DNA of 15,367 nt from Acidimicrobiia bacterium. Its GTDB lineage: Bacteria; Actinomycetota; Acidimicrobiia; Spongiisociales; JAHEDJ01. The stretch covers positions 1 to 15,367 of the forward strand of contig JAUVQS010000021.1 in NCBI GenBank assembly GCA_030598025.1, in the 5' to 3' direction. Shown here one piece after another: positions 6,611 through 13,906 of the stretch (positions are counted from its first letter, which is position 1; each line of letters begins with the position of its first letter). Made by a program: the position numbers and the translations under genes. The notes beneath the pieces were generated by a model, which saw only the letters and a list, made by a program, of their open reading frames with translations, made no database searches and was not told where the DNA came from.

Positions 6611-7188
6611 CAGTTCTCCTCCCGCACGCTCAACAACATCTCATGAAACCGTAGATCGTCCGTCAGTTCCGGGTGGAACGCGCCGGCGAGAATGTCGGCC
6701 TGCCGCACCATGACGATCTGATCATCGTAGGTGGCCAGGATCTCGACGTCCGATCCGATCTTGGTCACCCGGGGCGCCCTGATGAACACAGCTTGATGGG
6801 GTGAGTCGAGACCGGCAACATCGATCGGCGTTTCAAACGAATCGTTCTGACGGCCGAAGGCATTCCGCTCGACGACGACGTCGAGAACCTCCAGCAGCGG
6901 CGGGGCATCTCGCACCGCATCAACGGCGAGAAAGATCAGACCGGCGCACGTACCCAACGTGGGAAGACCGCCTTTGATCACATCGCGAAGCGGATCGATC
7001 ATCCCGTAGAGAGAGGCCAAACGCCCGATGGTCGTTGACTCACCTCCCGGGATGACCAGAGCTGAGATAGACTCGAGATCCTCAGGCCTGCGAACCTGGC
7101 GGGTCGTCGCTCCGGCCTGTTCGAGGCTGTGTTGATGCTCTCTAAAGTCGCCCTGCAAAGCGAGAACGCCGACAGGGCCCACGCTCAC
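6610..7188 (-). CDS. pdxT: Pyridoxal 5'-phosphate synthase glutaminase subunit PdxT
   Basis: PdxT hydrolyses glutamine and channels ammonia to PdxS for synthesis of pyridoxal phosphate. The 192-residue product is a class I glutamine amidotransferase with GVLALQGDFREH at the N-terminus and PGGEST (47-52). The nucleophile Cys81 is in LGTCAGLIFL, and the other triad residues His172 and Glu174 are in AFHPELTDD. FGRQNDSFE (111-119) is also typical. All catalytic residues are present. It starts with GTG, with GTGA shared with the pdxS stop, so the two subunits are translationally coupled. A second in-frame GTG two codons later is an equally possible start. Confidence 0.97.
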   Translation of the reverse strand: MSVGPVGVLALQGDFREHQHSLEQAGATTRQVRRPEDLESISALVIPGGESTTIGRLASLYGMIDPLRDVIKGGLPTLGTCAGLIFLAVDAVRDAPPLLEVLDVVVERNAFGRQNDSFETPIDVAGLDSPHQAVFIRAPRVTKIGSDVEILATYDDQIVMVRQADILAGAFHPELTDDLRFHEMLLSVREEN

Positions 7189-8060
7189 CAGCCCCGGTCG
7201 GCCAGGCGAACGTCGAGATCGGCGATCTCCTTGCCCGGCATTGCCTCACCGAGGCCCCGCGATACCTTGACGAGCTGATCGGGATCGTTGGCATAGGTGG
7301 TCGCTTCGACAATCGCCTTGGCCCGCGGTGATGGATCCGCGCTCTTGAAGATTCCAGAACCAACAAACACACCATCGCAGCCGAGTTGCATCATCAGCGC
7401 CGCGTCGGCCGGGGTGGCTAGACCGCCGGCTGCGAAATTCACAACCGGGAGCTTCCCGGTATCGGCTACCTCTTGGACGAGATCGAACGGAGCACCCAGG
7501 TCTCTGGCAGCCGACATGAGCTGTTCGGGATTCATCGAGGCGAGCGAACGAATCTCTTTTGTCATCCGCCGCATATGACGAACGGCTTCCACCACATTGC
7601 CGGTGCCGGCTTCACCCTTGGTGCGGATCATCGCCGCTCCTTCACCGATGCGCCGCAACGCCTCACCGAGGTTCCTGGCGCCGCATACGAACGGAGTCGT
7701 GAATGTCCATTTGTCGATGTGATGTTCCTCATCGGCGGGCGTGAGCACTTCCGACTCGTCGATGTAGTCGACGTCCATCGACTGAAGAATCTGGGCTTCA
7801 ACGAAATGGCCGATGCGGACTTTGGCCATCACGGGGATCGTTACTGCCTCCATGATCTCGTCGATCATCGCCGGATCCGACATGCGGGCGACCCCACCGT
7901 CGGCCCGAATATCGGCCGGAACCCGTTCGAGTGCCATAACCGCGACCGCTCCGGCGTCCCGGGCGATCTTGGCGTGCTCGGCGTTGACGACGTCCATGAT
8001 GACGCCGCCTTTGAGCATTTCAGCCAGGCCTCGCTTGACTCGATCGGTGCCTCGTTCCAC
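7185..8060 (-). CDS. pdxS: Pyridoxal 5'-phosphate synthase lyase subunit PdxS
   Basis: PdxS is the (beta/alpha)8-barrel that makes pyridoxal phosphate from ribose 5-phosphate, glyceraldehyde 3-phosphate and PdxT-derived ammonia, normally as a dodecamer. The 291-residue product contains GGVIMDVVNAEHAKIA with Asp23, ALERVPADIR (43-52), PVMAKVRIGH with the Schiff-base lysine Lys80, and DYIDESEVLTPAD (98-110). The second active-site lysine Lys148 is in IRTKGEAGTG, and the phosphate-binding GCDGVFVGSGIFKS lies near the C-terminus. The start is GTG, supported by AAAAGGAG (8068-8075) seven bases upstream. The DUF3048 gene stop lies 25 bases upstream, so one transcript is likely. Confidence 0.98.
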   Translation of the reverse strand: MERGTDRVKRGLAEMLKGGVIMDVVNAEHAKIARDAGAVAVMALERVPADIRADGGVARMSDPAMIDEIMEAVTIPVMAKVRIGHFVEAQILQSMDVDYIDESEVLTPADEEHHIDKWTFTTPFVCGARNLGEALRRIGEGAAMIRTKGEAGTGNVVEAVRHMRRMTKEIRSLASMNPEQLMSAARDLGAPFDLVQEVADTGKLPVVNFAAGGLATPADAALMMQLGCDGVFVGSGIFKSADPSPRAKAIVEATTYANDPDQLVKVSRGLGEAMPGKEIADLDVRLADRGW

Positions 8061-8085
8061 GGTATGACTCCTTTTGATCTCTATT

Positions 8086-9204
8086 CTACTGCCAGCTAAC
8101 GCTGCGACCGATGGGCATGAGTTCTATCCAAACCTTGCCCGGCGCCAGCGGTGTGGGTTGACCGGATTCATCGAGGATCCGAAAGAAGCCGTCCTGGCTG
8201 CCACGTTCCCATGTGCCTCGAATCGCGATTCCGTCGCGAAACACGAATGCGTCACCGGTACCGGTGACGCGATAGTCGGGAACCGGGTTCCCGGCTCCGT
8301 CGGTGCGTCCGCTGTCGAACTGCTCAACAGCCAGCACGATGACGTTGTCTGCAACGATTTGCTGCCCATTGGAATCCAGATGAGAGCTCTCACCGTGGAA
8401 CCGTAGGAAGCCTCCGTCGACCGATGACCAGCGATAGTTGATATCCATGATCGGAGAGAGCGACACACTCACCGTCAGAGCCTGGTCGTGATCTCCTTCG
8501 GGAGGAACCTCGTCGAATCGGAACCAGATGTCGCCACTGGTTTCCGGGCCCAATTCCAGCGCTACTTCGGGATCCAGCATCAAGTCGTATAGGGCCGGCC
8601 GATCCGGATCGCGGCCGTAGGCGGCGCTGCCGAGGACCGGATGACCGGCGTCCGTCGCGACTGCGCGGATCGCCTCGACGTTGGCCGCCACCCCGCCCGA
8701 GTGAGCGAACACAACATCAAACGGCGCGATCAGCTTCGGATCGACTTCGCGGGTGCTTCTGATCGGCCCGATCTCGCCGGGGATGTTGGACTGATAGAAA
8801 GCGAGGAAGCGTGCCACTCCGCCTTCTACGAGCACCTCGACGACCATGTCGGCCTCGCTGAGACCGGTCTGCGGCCGGGAAGCGGAACTGTTGTCGATCT
8901 TCGCCACGAGAACCGGTGCCGTTGGAACGGCCTCGGGGTCAACACGGCCGGTCAGCGGCCACGTCTCACCTACGGGTTCCGGCTCCGTCGTCGTGGTGGT
9001 GGCCGTCTCCGCTTCGGTGATGGTCGTCGTATCTTCGACGATTACCACCGAAGTGGTCGTGGTTGACGACGCAGTGGTCGGCTCGCCGCCGCCGGCCAGC
9101 ACCACCGCCGCGATCAGAAGGATGAGCACGACACCGGCACCTCCGCCGAGGGCGAGCTGCTGTGTACTGGACAAATTCTTGAAGCGTTCGATGAGCTGTT
9201 GCAT
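8086..9204 (-). CDS. DUF3048 domain protein, membrane-anchored, with Thr-rich linker
   Basis: This 372-residue protein belongs to the DUF3048 (YerB-like) family, which has no firmly established function. A short cytoplasmic N-terminus (MQQLIERFKN...) precedes one hydrophobic segment (about 20-38). A threonine/glutamate-rich low-complexity linker (about 43-77) follows, and the conserved domain starts at WPLTG (82-86). Family motifs include VAKIDNSSASRPQTGLSEADMV (100-121), VEGGVARFLAFYQS (126-139) and GPIRSTREVD (146-155). The C-terminal half contains RFDEVPPEGDHD and GTWERGSQDGFF. There is no lipobox cysteine, so I read it as a signal-anchored protein rather than a lipoprotein. It sits between pimA (24 bases upstream) and pdxS, suggesting envelope placement but not function. 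The ribosome binding site is weak. Confidence 0.88.
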   Translation of the reverse strand: MQQLIERFKNLSSTQQLALGGGAGVVLILLIAAVVLAGGGEPTTASSTTTTSVVIVEDTTTITEAETATTTTTEPEPVGETWPLTGRVDPEAVPTAPVLVAKIDNSSASRPQTGLSEADMVVEVLVEGGVARFLAFYQSNIPGEIGPIRSTREVDPKLIAPFDVVFAHSGGVAANVEAIRAVATDAGHPVLGSAAYGRDPDRPALYDLMLDPEVALELGPETSGDIWFRFDEVPPEGDHDQALTVSVSLSPIMDINYRWSSVDGGFLRFHGESSHLDSNGQQIVADNVIVLAVEQFDSGRTDGAGNPVPDYRVTGTGDAFVFRDGIAIRGTWERGSQDGFFRILDESGQPTPLAPGKVWIELMPIGRSVSWQ

Positions 9205-9228
9205 GTCCTGTAAGGGGTGAGAGAAAGA

Positions 9229-10272
9229 TCAGTGACCGCTCAAGGCGGATCTGTACATCAAGATGTACGCGGGAAGCACTGTAGCCCAGTCGTAGAACGA
9301 CGATCGTCGCACCGCTGCATCAGCGGCCATCGTCAACGACTCCTCATCCATCAAGAAACCGGTGACCCGGCGGGCGAGTGCCTGGGTGTCCCCGCGGGGA
9401 AAGAACGAAACTGCCGACTCCCCGACTGCCATGAAGGCCGGCAAGTCCGAAGCCACCACGGCACATCCGGCAGCCATCCCCTCGAGCAAGGTGATGCCGA
9501 AGCTCTCACCTCCCAGATTGGGGGCGACAAAGATCGAGGCCGTCGTCAAGATCCGTCGCTTCTCCGGCCCGTCGACGCGCCCCAGGAATCGAATGCCTTC
9601 GATCTGCTCCGATCGAACCGCTCCGATCACATCAAGCGTTGCGGCCGGCACAACTGCTCTTATCGCCGGCCAGGCGGCGAGCAGTACGTCGAGGCCTTTG
9701 CGCGGTTCATCCCGCCCAATGAAGGCCAGACGATGAGGATCCCTTGTTTTCTCGGAGCGGTATTGGGCGGTATCGAGGCCGTTGGGAATGATCTCGAGGT
9801 TGGGCAGAATCGGACGCACTGCCGATGCTGCTACCTCGCTGACCGCACTCGCACCCACCAGATTCTTGACCATTCGACGACCGATCGGACTGAAACGCCG
9901 GTAGGTGGACCGGATGAGTGAAGACGGGTCGGCGTGAAACGTGCCGACGGTCGGGATGCCACCGCCGCGCAGCAGTGCCCAGCCGACCATCGGCATGAGC
10001 GGTTCGTGGACGTGAACGACATCAGCACCCTCGACGGCGTGCGCGGCGCGGCGCAGAATCGATGGCTGCAGGGCAATAGGCGCCCGCGAACCGTTGGCCG
10101 GAATGGTGGTCGCGCTTCCGAGCAACCGCGCACCCTCCGGGCCGGAGAGCCCGGGGCCGACTACCCACGCCTCGATGCCGTGAGGCGCGAGGCGAGCGCC
10201 TATCTCGATGACTTGATCCTGGACGCCGCCGGGTTGATCGAGAGCGTACGGTGACACGACCGCCACCTTCAC
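9229..10272 (-). CDS. pimA: GT4 glycosyltransferase, probable phosphatidylinositol alpha-mannosyltransferase (PimA-like)
   Basis: PimA transfers mannose from GDP-mannose to the 2-position of phosphatidylinositol on the inner face of the membrane, the first step to PI-mannosides. The 347-residue GT-B fold protein starts MKVAVVSPYALDQPGGVQ, with the glycine loop typical of the acceptor-binding domain, then VHVHEP (86-91) and GTFHADPSS with His113. The nucleotide-sugar domain has FIGRDEPRKG (184-193) and NLGGESFGITLLEGMAAG, which holds the EX7E pair Glu256 and Glu264. It starts with GTG overlapping the preceding acyltransferase stop (GTGA). Assignment to PimA rests on the motif set plus the neighbouring PI-phosphate synthase and acyltransferase genes; another lipid-directed GT4 is possible. 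Confidence 0.85.
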   Translation of the reverse strand: MKVAVVSPYALDQPGGVQDQVIEIGARLAPHGIEAWVVGPGLSGPEGARLLGSATTIPANGSRAPIALQPSILRRAAHAVEGADVVHVHEPLMPMVGWALLRGGGIPTVGTFHADPSSLIRSTYRRFSPIGRRMVKNLVGASAVSEVAASAVRPILPNLEIIPNGLDTAQYRSEKTRDPHRLAFIGRDEPRKGLDVLLAAWPAIRAVVPAATLDVIGAVRSEQIEGIRFLGRVDGPEKRRILTTASIFVAPNLGGESFGITLLEGMAAGCAVVASDLPAFMAVGESAVSFFPRGDTQALARRVTGFLMDEESLTMAADAAVRRSSFYDWATVLPAYILMYRSALSGH

Positions 10273-11168
10273 GGCAGCTTCCGATCAGATGGCCAGTTGG
10301 CTTGCAGCAGGTGCCATTGATCGGGGGCCCGCCTGACCAGGTCTTCGAGAGCCGAAGCCAGCGCGGCCATTCCGGTCGCGATCCGGAGATCCATCGGCCC
10401 CTCGGTCGGGATATCCAGGGGGGGGCCAACCACGATGAAATGGCCGCGCCCATCCTGGAAGAAGGATCCGACCGGCAGGACCGGAGCGCCCGTGCGTATG
10501 CCGATGGTGATCGCACCGCTCGGCAGTGTCGTCTTCTCACCGAAGAACTCAACCTCGACTCCCCGTCCGCTCAGATCGCGATCGGTGACAAGGGCAACCG
10601 CGCCGCCCCGATCGATCACACCGAAGAGCTTTCTGAAGACGTCACGGCTTCCATCTGCCAGCACGATGTCGATCCCGAGCATCTTGCGCAACTTGACGAA
10701 CCACTCGACCAGGCGGCGACTCCCCAGCTTCTCCGCCACCGCGACGAGTTCGATACCTTCTTGCACCGCGACCGTTCCGGCAACCTCCCAGTTGCCAATG
10801 TGCGGCAAGGCAAACACCATTCCGGTGCCGGCATCACGAGCAGCCGTCACCCGATCGAGGCCGTCCACAGTCACTCGCTGTCCAGCCGAGTGTGCACGGC
10901 GCGGTCGCATCCACAGTGCTTCAGCCCAGTATCGGCCGTATGCCATGAACATCCGGCGGGCCTGTTGCTCGGCGCCCTCACCCTCGCCAACGCGCTGCAT
11001 GTGCCGGATGGCCATCCTTCTGCGATCCCCGCCGACGATCCAGGCGATCCGACCTGCCAATCGGCCCAATTGAATCGCCAGGCGTTCCGGAAGAATCCCG
11101 ACGACGCCGGCCGCCAGGCGAAAGGTCAAGTAGACCGCTGTGCGCTTCAGCCGTCGAGTCGTTGCCAC
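10269..11168 (-). CDS. LPLAT/HtrB-type acyltransferase, probable PIM acyltransferase (PatA-like)
   Basis: This protein has the lysophospholipid acyltransferase (HtrB/LpxL-like) fold and, by context, probably acylates PI-mannoside as PatA does in mycobacteria. It has an N-terminal hydrophobic region (TAVYLTFRLAAGVVGILP), the catalytic HX4E motif in PHIGNWEVAG (His123 and Glu128 from this start), and DRDLSGRGVEVEFFGE with SGAITIGIRTGAPVLPV in the acceptor and acyl binding region. I chose GTG at 11168 (299 residues). The frame is open to a GTG at 11222, but that would overlap the upstream synthase gene by 76 bases and lacks a ribosome binding site. AGAGG lies about 11 bases before 11168. The stop overlaps the pimA start. 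Confidence 0.82.
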   Translation of the reverse strand: MATTRRLKRTAVYLTFRLAAGVVGILPERLAIQLGRLAGRIAWIVGGDRRRMAIRHMQRVGEGEGAEQQARRMFMAYGRYWAEALWMRPRRAHSAGQRVTVDGLDRVTAARDAGTGMVFALPHIGNWEVAGTVAVQEGIELVAVAEKLGSRRLVEWFVKLRKMLGIDIVLADGSRDVFRKLFGVIDRGGAVALVTDRDLSGRGVEVEFFGEKTTLPSGAITIGIRTGAPVLPVGSFFQDGRGHFIVVGPPLDIPTEGPMDLRIATGMAALASALEDLVRRAPDQWHLLQANWPSDRKLP

Positions 11169-11737
11169 ACCAATGCGAACCTCTGTGCGACGGTCATCCA
11201 GGTCAAGGCTGCCATCACCCACAACATGACGGGAACGAAACTAAACACCAACCCGGCGGTGAACAGGATCACCCGCTCGGCGCGACCCATGAGCCCACCG
11301 CGTCCGTCGGCGCCGACCGATTCGGCCCGCGCCCGCAGGTAGGAAACGAGCAACGATGCACCAAGGTTGAGAACGCACAACAGAGCGAGGACCGCATCGT
11401 CCGAGAAGCTGACATCTTCGGACACGGCGAAAGCCAGGCCGGCCCACATCGCCGTTTCCCCGAGACGATCCGACACGGAATCCACGAAAGCGCCCCGTCT
11501 GGAGGCTTTGCCGGCGAGGCGGGCGACGGCGCCATCGAGGCCATCGAGCGCCGACCCCAACGCCGCAATCGAAGCTCCAAGGATGTAGTGAGAGAATCCG
11601 ACGAGAAGGGCGCCGCCGACCACCAGCAGCAGCCCAACGATCGTAACCACCATAGGCGTGAAACGTGCAGCTACCAGAACCCGGGCGATCGGGTCGAGAT
11701 AGCGTTCTATGTGCCCTCGGGCTCGTTGTTCGATCAT
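11147..11737 (-). CDS. CDP-alcohol phosphotransferase, probable phosphatidylinositol-phosphate synthase (PgsA1-like)
   Basis: The enzyme most likely joins CDP-diacylglycerol and inositol 1-phosphate to make phosphatidylinositol phosphate, precursor of PI and PI-mannosides. The 196-residue membrane protein has several hydrophobic segments (about 30-47, 50-64, 95-106, 114-130, 155-175). The complete CDP-alcohol phosphotransferase signature D-x2-DG-x2-AR-x8-G-x3-D-x3-D is present: Asp65, Asp68, Arg73, Gly82, Asp86 and Asp90. RARAESVG and GRAERV later in the chain are typical of the actinobacterial inositol-phosphate enzymes. PI-phosphate synthase is preferred over phosphatidylglycerol-phosphate synthase because of the adjacent acyltransferase and PimA genes. 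It is the first gene of the minus-strand array; the ATG is preceded at about ten bases by AGGGA. Confidence 0.87.
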   Translation of the reverse strand: MIEQRARGHIERYLDPIARVLVAARFTPMVVTIVGLLLVVGGALLVGFSHYILGASIAALGSALDGLDGAVARLAGKASRRGAFVDSVSDRLGETAMWAGLAFAVSEDVSFSDDAVLALLCVLNLGASLLVSYLRARAESVGADGRGGLMGRAERVILFTAGLVFSFVPVMLWVMAALTWMTVAQRFALVWQRLDG

Positions 11738-11833
11738 CAGAAGGCTTTCCCTGTCGAGTCATCAAACGTAGCAGGAATCCGCCCGCCCCACCGCAACTAG
11801 TATCCCTGAATACCCGAGGAATAAGGAGGTAGC
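11738..11833. promoter_or_regulatory. Divergent intergenic region between the PI-mannoside cluster and EF-G2
   Basis: This 96-bp spacer must hold promoters for both directions. On the plus strand TAGTAT (11798-11803) is a plausible -10 hexamer about 30 bases before the EF-G2 start; the base composition upstream gives no convincing -35. On the minus strand TTGCGG followed at 20 bases by TACGTT is a weak candidate. AAGGAGGT (11823-11830) is a strong Shine-Dalgarno sequence for EF-G2, though only three bases from the GTG. I see no riboswitch or operator. Confidence 0.4.
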
Positions 11834-13882
11834 GTGGTTCCCGAGAGAATCCGCAACGTGGTGCTGGTTGGACATGGCGGCGCCGGGAAGACAAGTCTCG
11901 CCGAAGCTCTCCTCAACACCGCCGGCGCAACCACACGGGTGGGTCGCGTGGAAGACGGCACCACGGTCACTGATTTCGAACCTGAAGAGATCGAACGACA
12001 AATCTCCTTGAGCGTGGCCGTAGCTTCCTGCGAGTGGAAGGGTCACAAGATCAACATCCTCGACACGCCGGGGTATGCGGACTTCACCGGCGACGCCCTC
12101 GCCGCCCTCCGTGTCGCCGATATGGCCATCTTTGTCGTATCGGGCGTGGACGGAGTAGAGGTTCAGACAGAAGCTCTCTGGCGCGCCGCCGCCGAAGAAA
12201 ATATCCCCCGAGTCGTATTCATCAGCAAGCTCGACCGTGAACGGTCGTCCTTCCAGCGAACGCTCACCGAACTCACTGAGATCTTCGGCAAACGCATCGC
12301 TCCGATTCAGCTTCCGATCGGTTCCGAACAGAACCTCACCGGAATCGTCCGGGTTGTCTCCAGTCGCGCCTTCGGCTACGACGGTGGAGCAATCGCCCAA
12401 GAGATCGATCTCCCCGACAACTTGCTCGACGAGGTCTCTCAGGCCCACACCACCCTCATCGAAGCTGTGGTCGAGACAGACGATGAAATGATGGAGCGTT
12501 ACTTCGAGGGCGAAGAACCGTCCCGCGATCAGATCATCAGTTCCGTTCACACCGGCATGCTCGAGGGAGAGATCTTTCCGGTCCTGTGCGGATCGGCCGG
12601 ATCCCTTATCGGCATCGACATTCTGGCCGACTTCATCGTCGAGTTCGGACCCAACCCTCTGGAGCACGCGGCTCCCCCCATGGAGTCCGGAGAACTCGCA
12701 GTATCCACCGACGGCCCGGCCACCGCCTACGTATTCAAGACTCACTCCGACCCTTACGTCGGTCGGATCTCTCTGTTCCGGGTGTTCTCCGGTTCGGTGA
12801 AGGTGGACGACAACCTGGAGAATGCCACTCGCTCCGGCAACGGGCGAATGCACAACCTCTTCTTCATGAAGGGCAAGGATCACCACGACGCGAAGGAAGT
12901 CGTCACGGGCGACATTGCCGCGATCGCCAAGCTCAACAACGTTCTGGCGGGTGACACACTGGTCACTCCCGGATCAGGAATCTGTATCAAACCGATCTCT
13001 TTTCCGACCCCTGTGATGTCCGTGGCGATCTTCCCCAAGTCATCTCAGGACGAGGACAAACTGTCCGGGGCGCTTCAGAAGGTGATTGAGGAGGATCCGA
13101 CGCTGGCCGTCGAACGCCGGCGGGAAACCCACGAAACGGTCCTCTCAGGACTCGGTGACAATCATCTCGACGTTACGGCCGCGCGGATCAGTAGGAAATT
13201 CGGAGTTGAGATCGACACCGCCGTTCCCACCGTGCCGTATCGGGAAAGCATCACCGCCACCACCGATGCCGAAGGCAAGCACAAGAAGCAGAGCGGCGGC
13301 AGAGGCCAGTTCGGCGTGGCGTTCGTGAAGTTCTCCCCTCTCCCCCGCGGAACCGGCTTCGAGTTCGTGAATGCCACCAAGGGCGGTTCGGTACCCAGGC
13401 AGTTCATCCCGGCCGTCGAAAAAGGGGTCCAGGAGGCCCTAGTGAAAGGCCCACTCGCCGGGTACCCAGTTGTCGATGTACAGGCAACGCTGTATGACGG
13501 GAAGTACCATTCCGTGGATTCGGACGAGATGTCTTTCCGGATGGCCGGCATCATGGCTTTCCGGGCCGCCGCGCCGAAGCTCGGAGCGGTGATCTTGGAG
13601 CCAATCGTCGAGGCGAGGATCCGAGTGCCAGAGGAATTCATGGGCGACGTGATCGGTGATCTAAACGCCAAACGGGGGCGCGTCCTGGGCATGGACTCCG
13701 AAGGCCACCTCAGGGTGGTCACCGCCGAAGTGCCTCTCGGAGAGATGCAACGCTACGCGGTTGACCTGCGATCCATGACCGGAGGTCGCGGATTCTTCGA
13801 AATGGAGTTCACACGGTACGACGAAATGCCTAACCAGGAAGCCCAGAAAGTGATCAACGCGGCCCGGGAGGATGAGTCCTAG
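11834..13882 (+). CDS. Elongation factor G-like GTPase (EF-G2 class)
   Basis: The 682-residue protein has the five-domain EF-G layout. The G domain contains GHGGAGKTS (G1, 13-21), TVTDFEPEEIERQISLS (switch I, 44-60), LDTPGYADF (G3), SKLD (G4, 131-134) and LCGSA (G5, 251-255). Domain IV has VPYRESI and KKQSGGRGQFG, plus the tip loop YDGKYHSVDSDE with His559. Domain V has PEEFMGDVIGDLNAKRGRVLGM. The G1 and G4 motifs differ from canonical EF-G (AHIDAGKTT and NKMD) and match the second EF-G-like class in actinobacteria (FusA2). The M. smegmatis EF-G2 was reported to bind GTP without ribosome-stimulated hydrolysis, so this is probably not the main translocase. The GTG start follows AAGGAGGT. Citrate synthase starts 24 bases downstream. 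Confidence 0.93.
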   Translation: MVPERIRNVVLVGHGGAGKTSLAEALLNTAGATTRVGRVEDGTTVTDFEPEEIERQISLSVAVASCEWKGHKINILDTPGYADFTGDALAALRVADMAIFVVSGVDGVEVQTEALWRAAAEENIPRVVFISKLDRERSSFQRTLTELTEIFGKRIAPIQLPIGSEQNLTGIVRVVSSRAFGYDGGAIAQEIDLPDNLLDEVSQAHTTLIEAVVETDDEMMERYFEGEEPSRDQIISSVHTGMLEGEIFPVLCGSAGSLIGIDILADFIVEFGPNPLEHAAPPMESGELAVSTDGPATAYVFKTHSDPYVGRISLFRVFSGSVKVDDNLENATRSGNGRMHNLFFMKGKDHHDAKEVVTGDIAAIAKLNNVLAGDTLVTPGSGICIKPISFPTPVMSVAIFPKSSQDEDKLSGALQKVIEEDPTLAVERRRETHETVLSGLGDNHLDVTAARISRKFGVEIDTAVPTVPYRESITATTDAEGKHKKQSGGRGQFGVAFVKFSPLPRGTGFEFVNATKGGSVPRQFIPAVEKGVQEALVKGPLAGYPVVDVQATLYDGKYHSVDSDEMSFRMAGIMAFRAAAPKLGAVILEPIVEARIRVPEEFMGDVIGDLNAKRGRVLGMDSEGHLRVVTAEVPLGEMQRYAVDLRSMTGGRGFFEMEFTRYDEMPNQEAQKVINAAREDES

Positions 13883-13906
13883 CCGACCGCAGCGAAGGAG
13901 ATAGAT

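Noticed and set aside
7473..8099. 208-codon plus-strand frame opposite pdxS
   Set aside because: Antisense to a gene with all active-site residues; no independent support.
9217..9921. 234-codon plus-strand frame opposite the PimA-like gene
   Set aside because: Antisense shadow of a gene with clear GT4 motifs; no domain recognised.
10251..11342. 363-codon plus-strand frame opposite the acyltransferase and synthase genes
   Set aside because: It spans two strongly supported minus-strand genes; its composition is the mirror of their codon bias and no motif is visible.
11762..12886. 374-codon open frame on the minus strand opposite EF-G2
   Set aside because: It lies antisense to a well-conserved GTPase gene, its translation shows no recognisable domain, and long antisense frames are common in GC-rich coding DNA.
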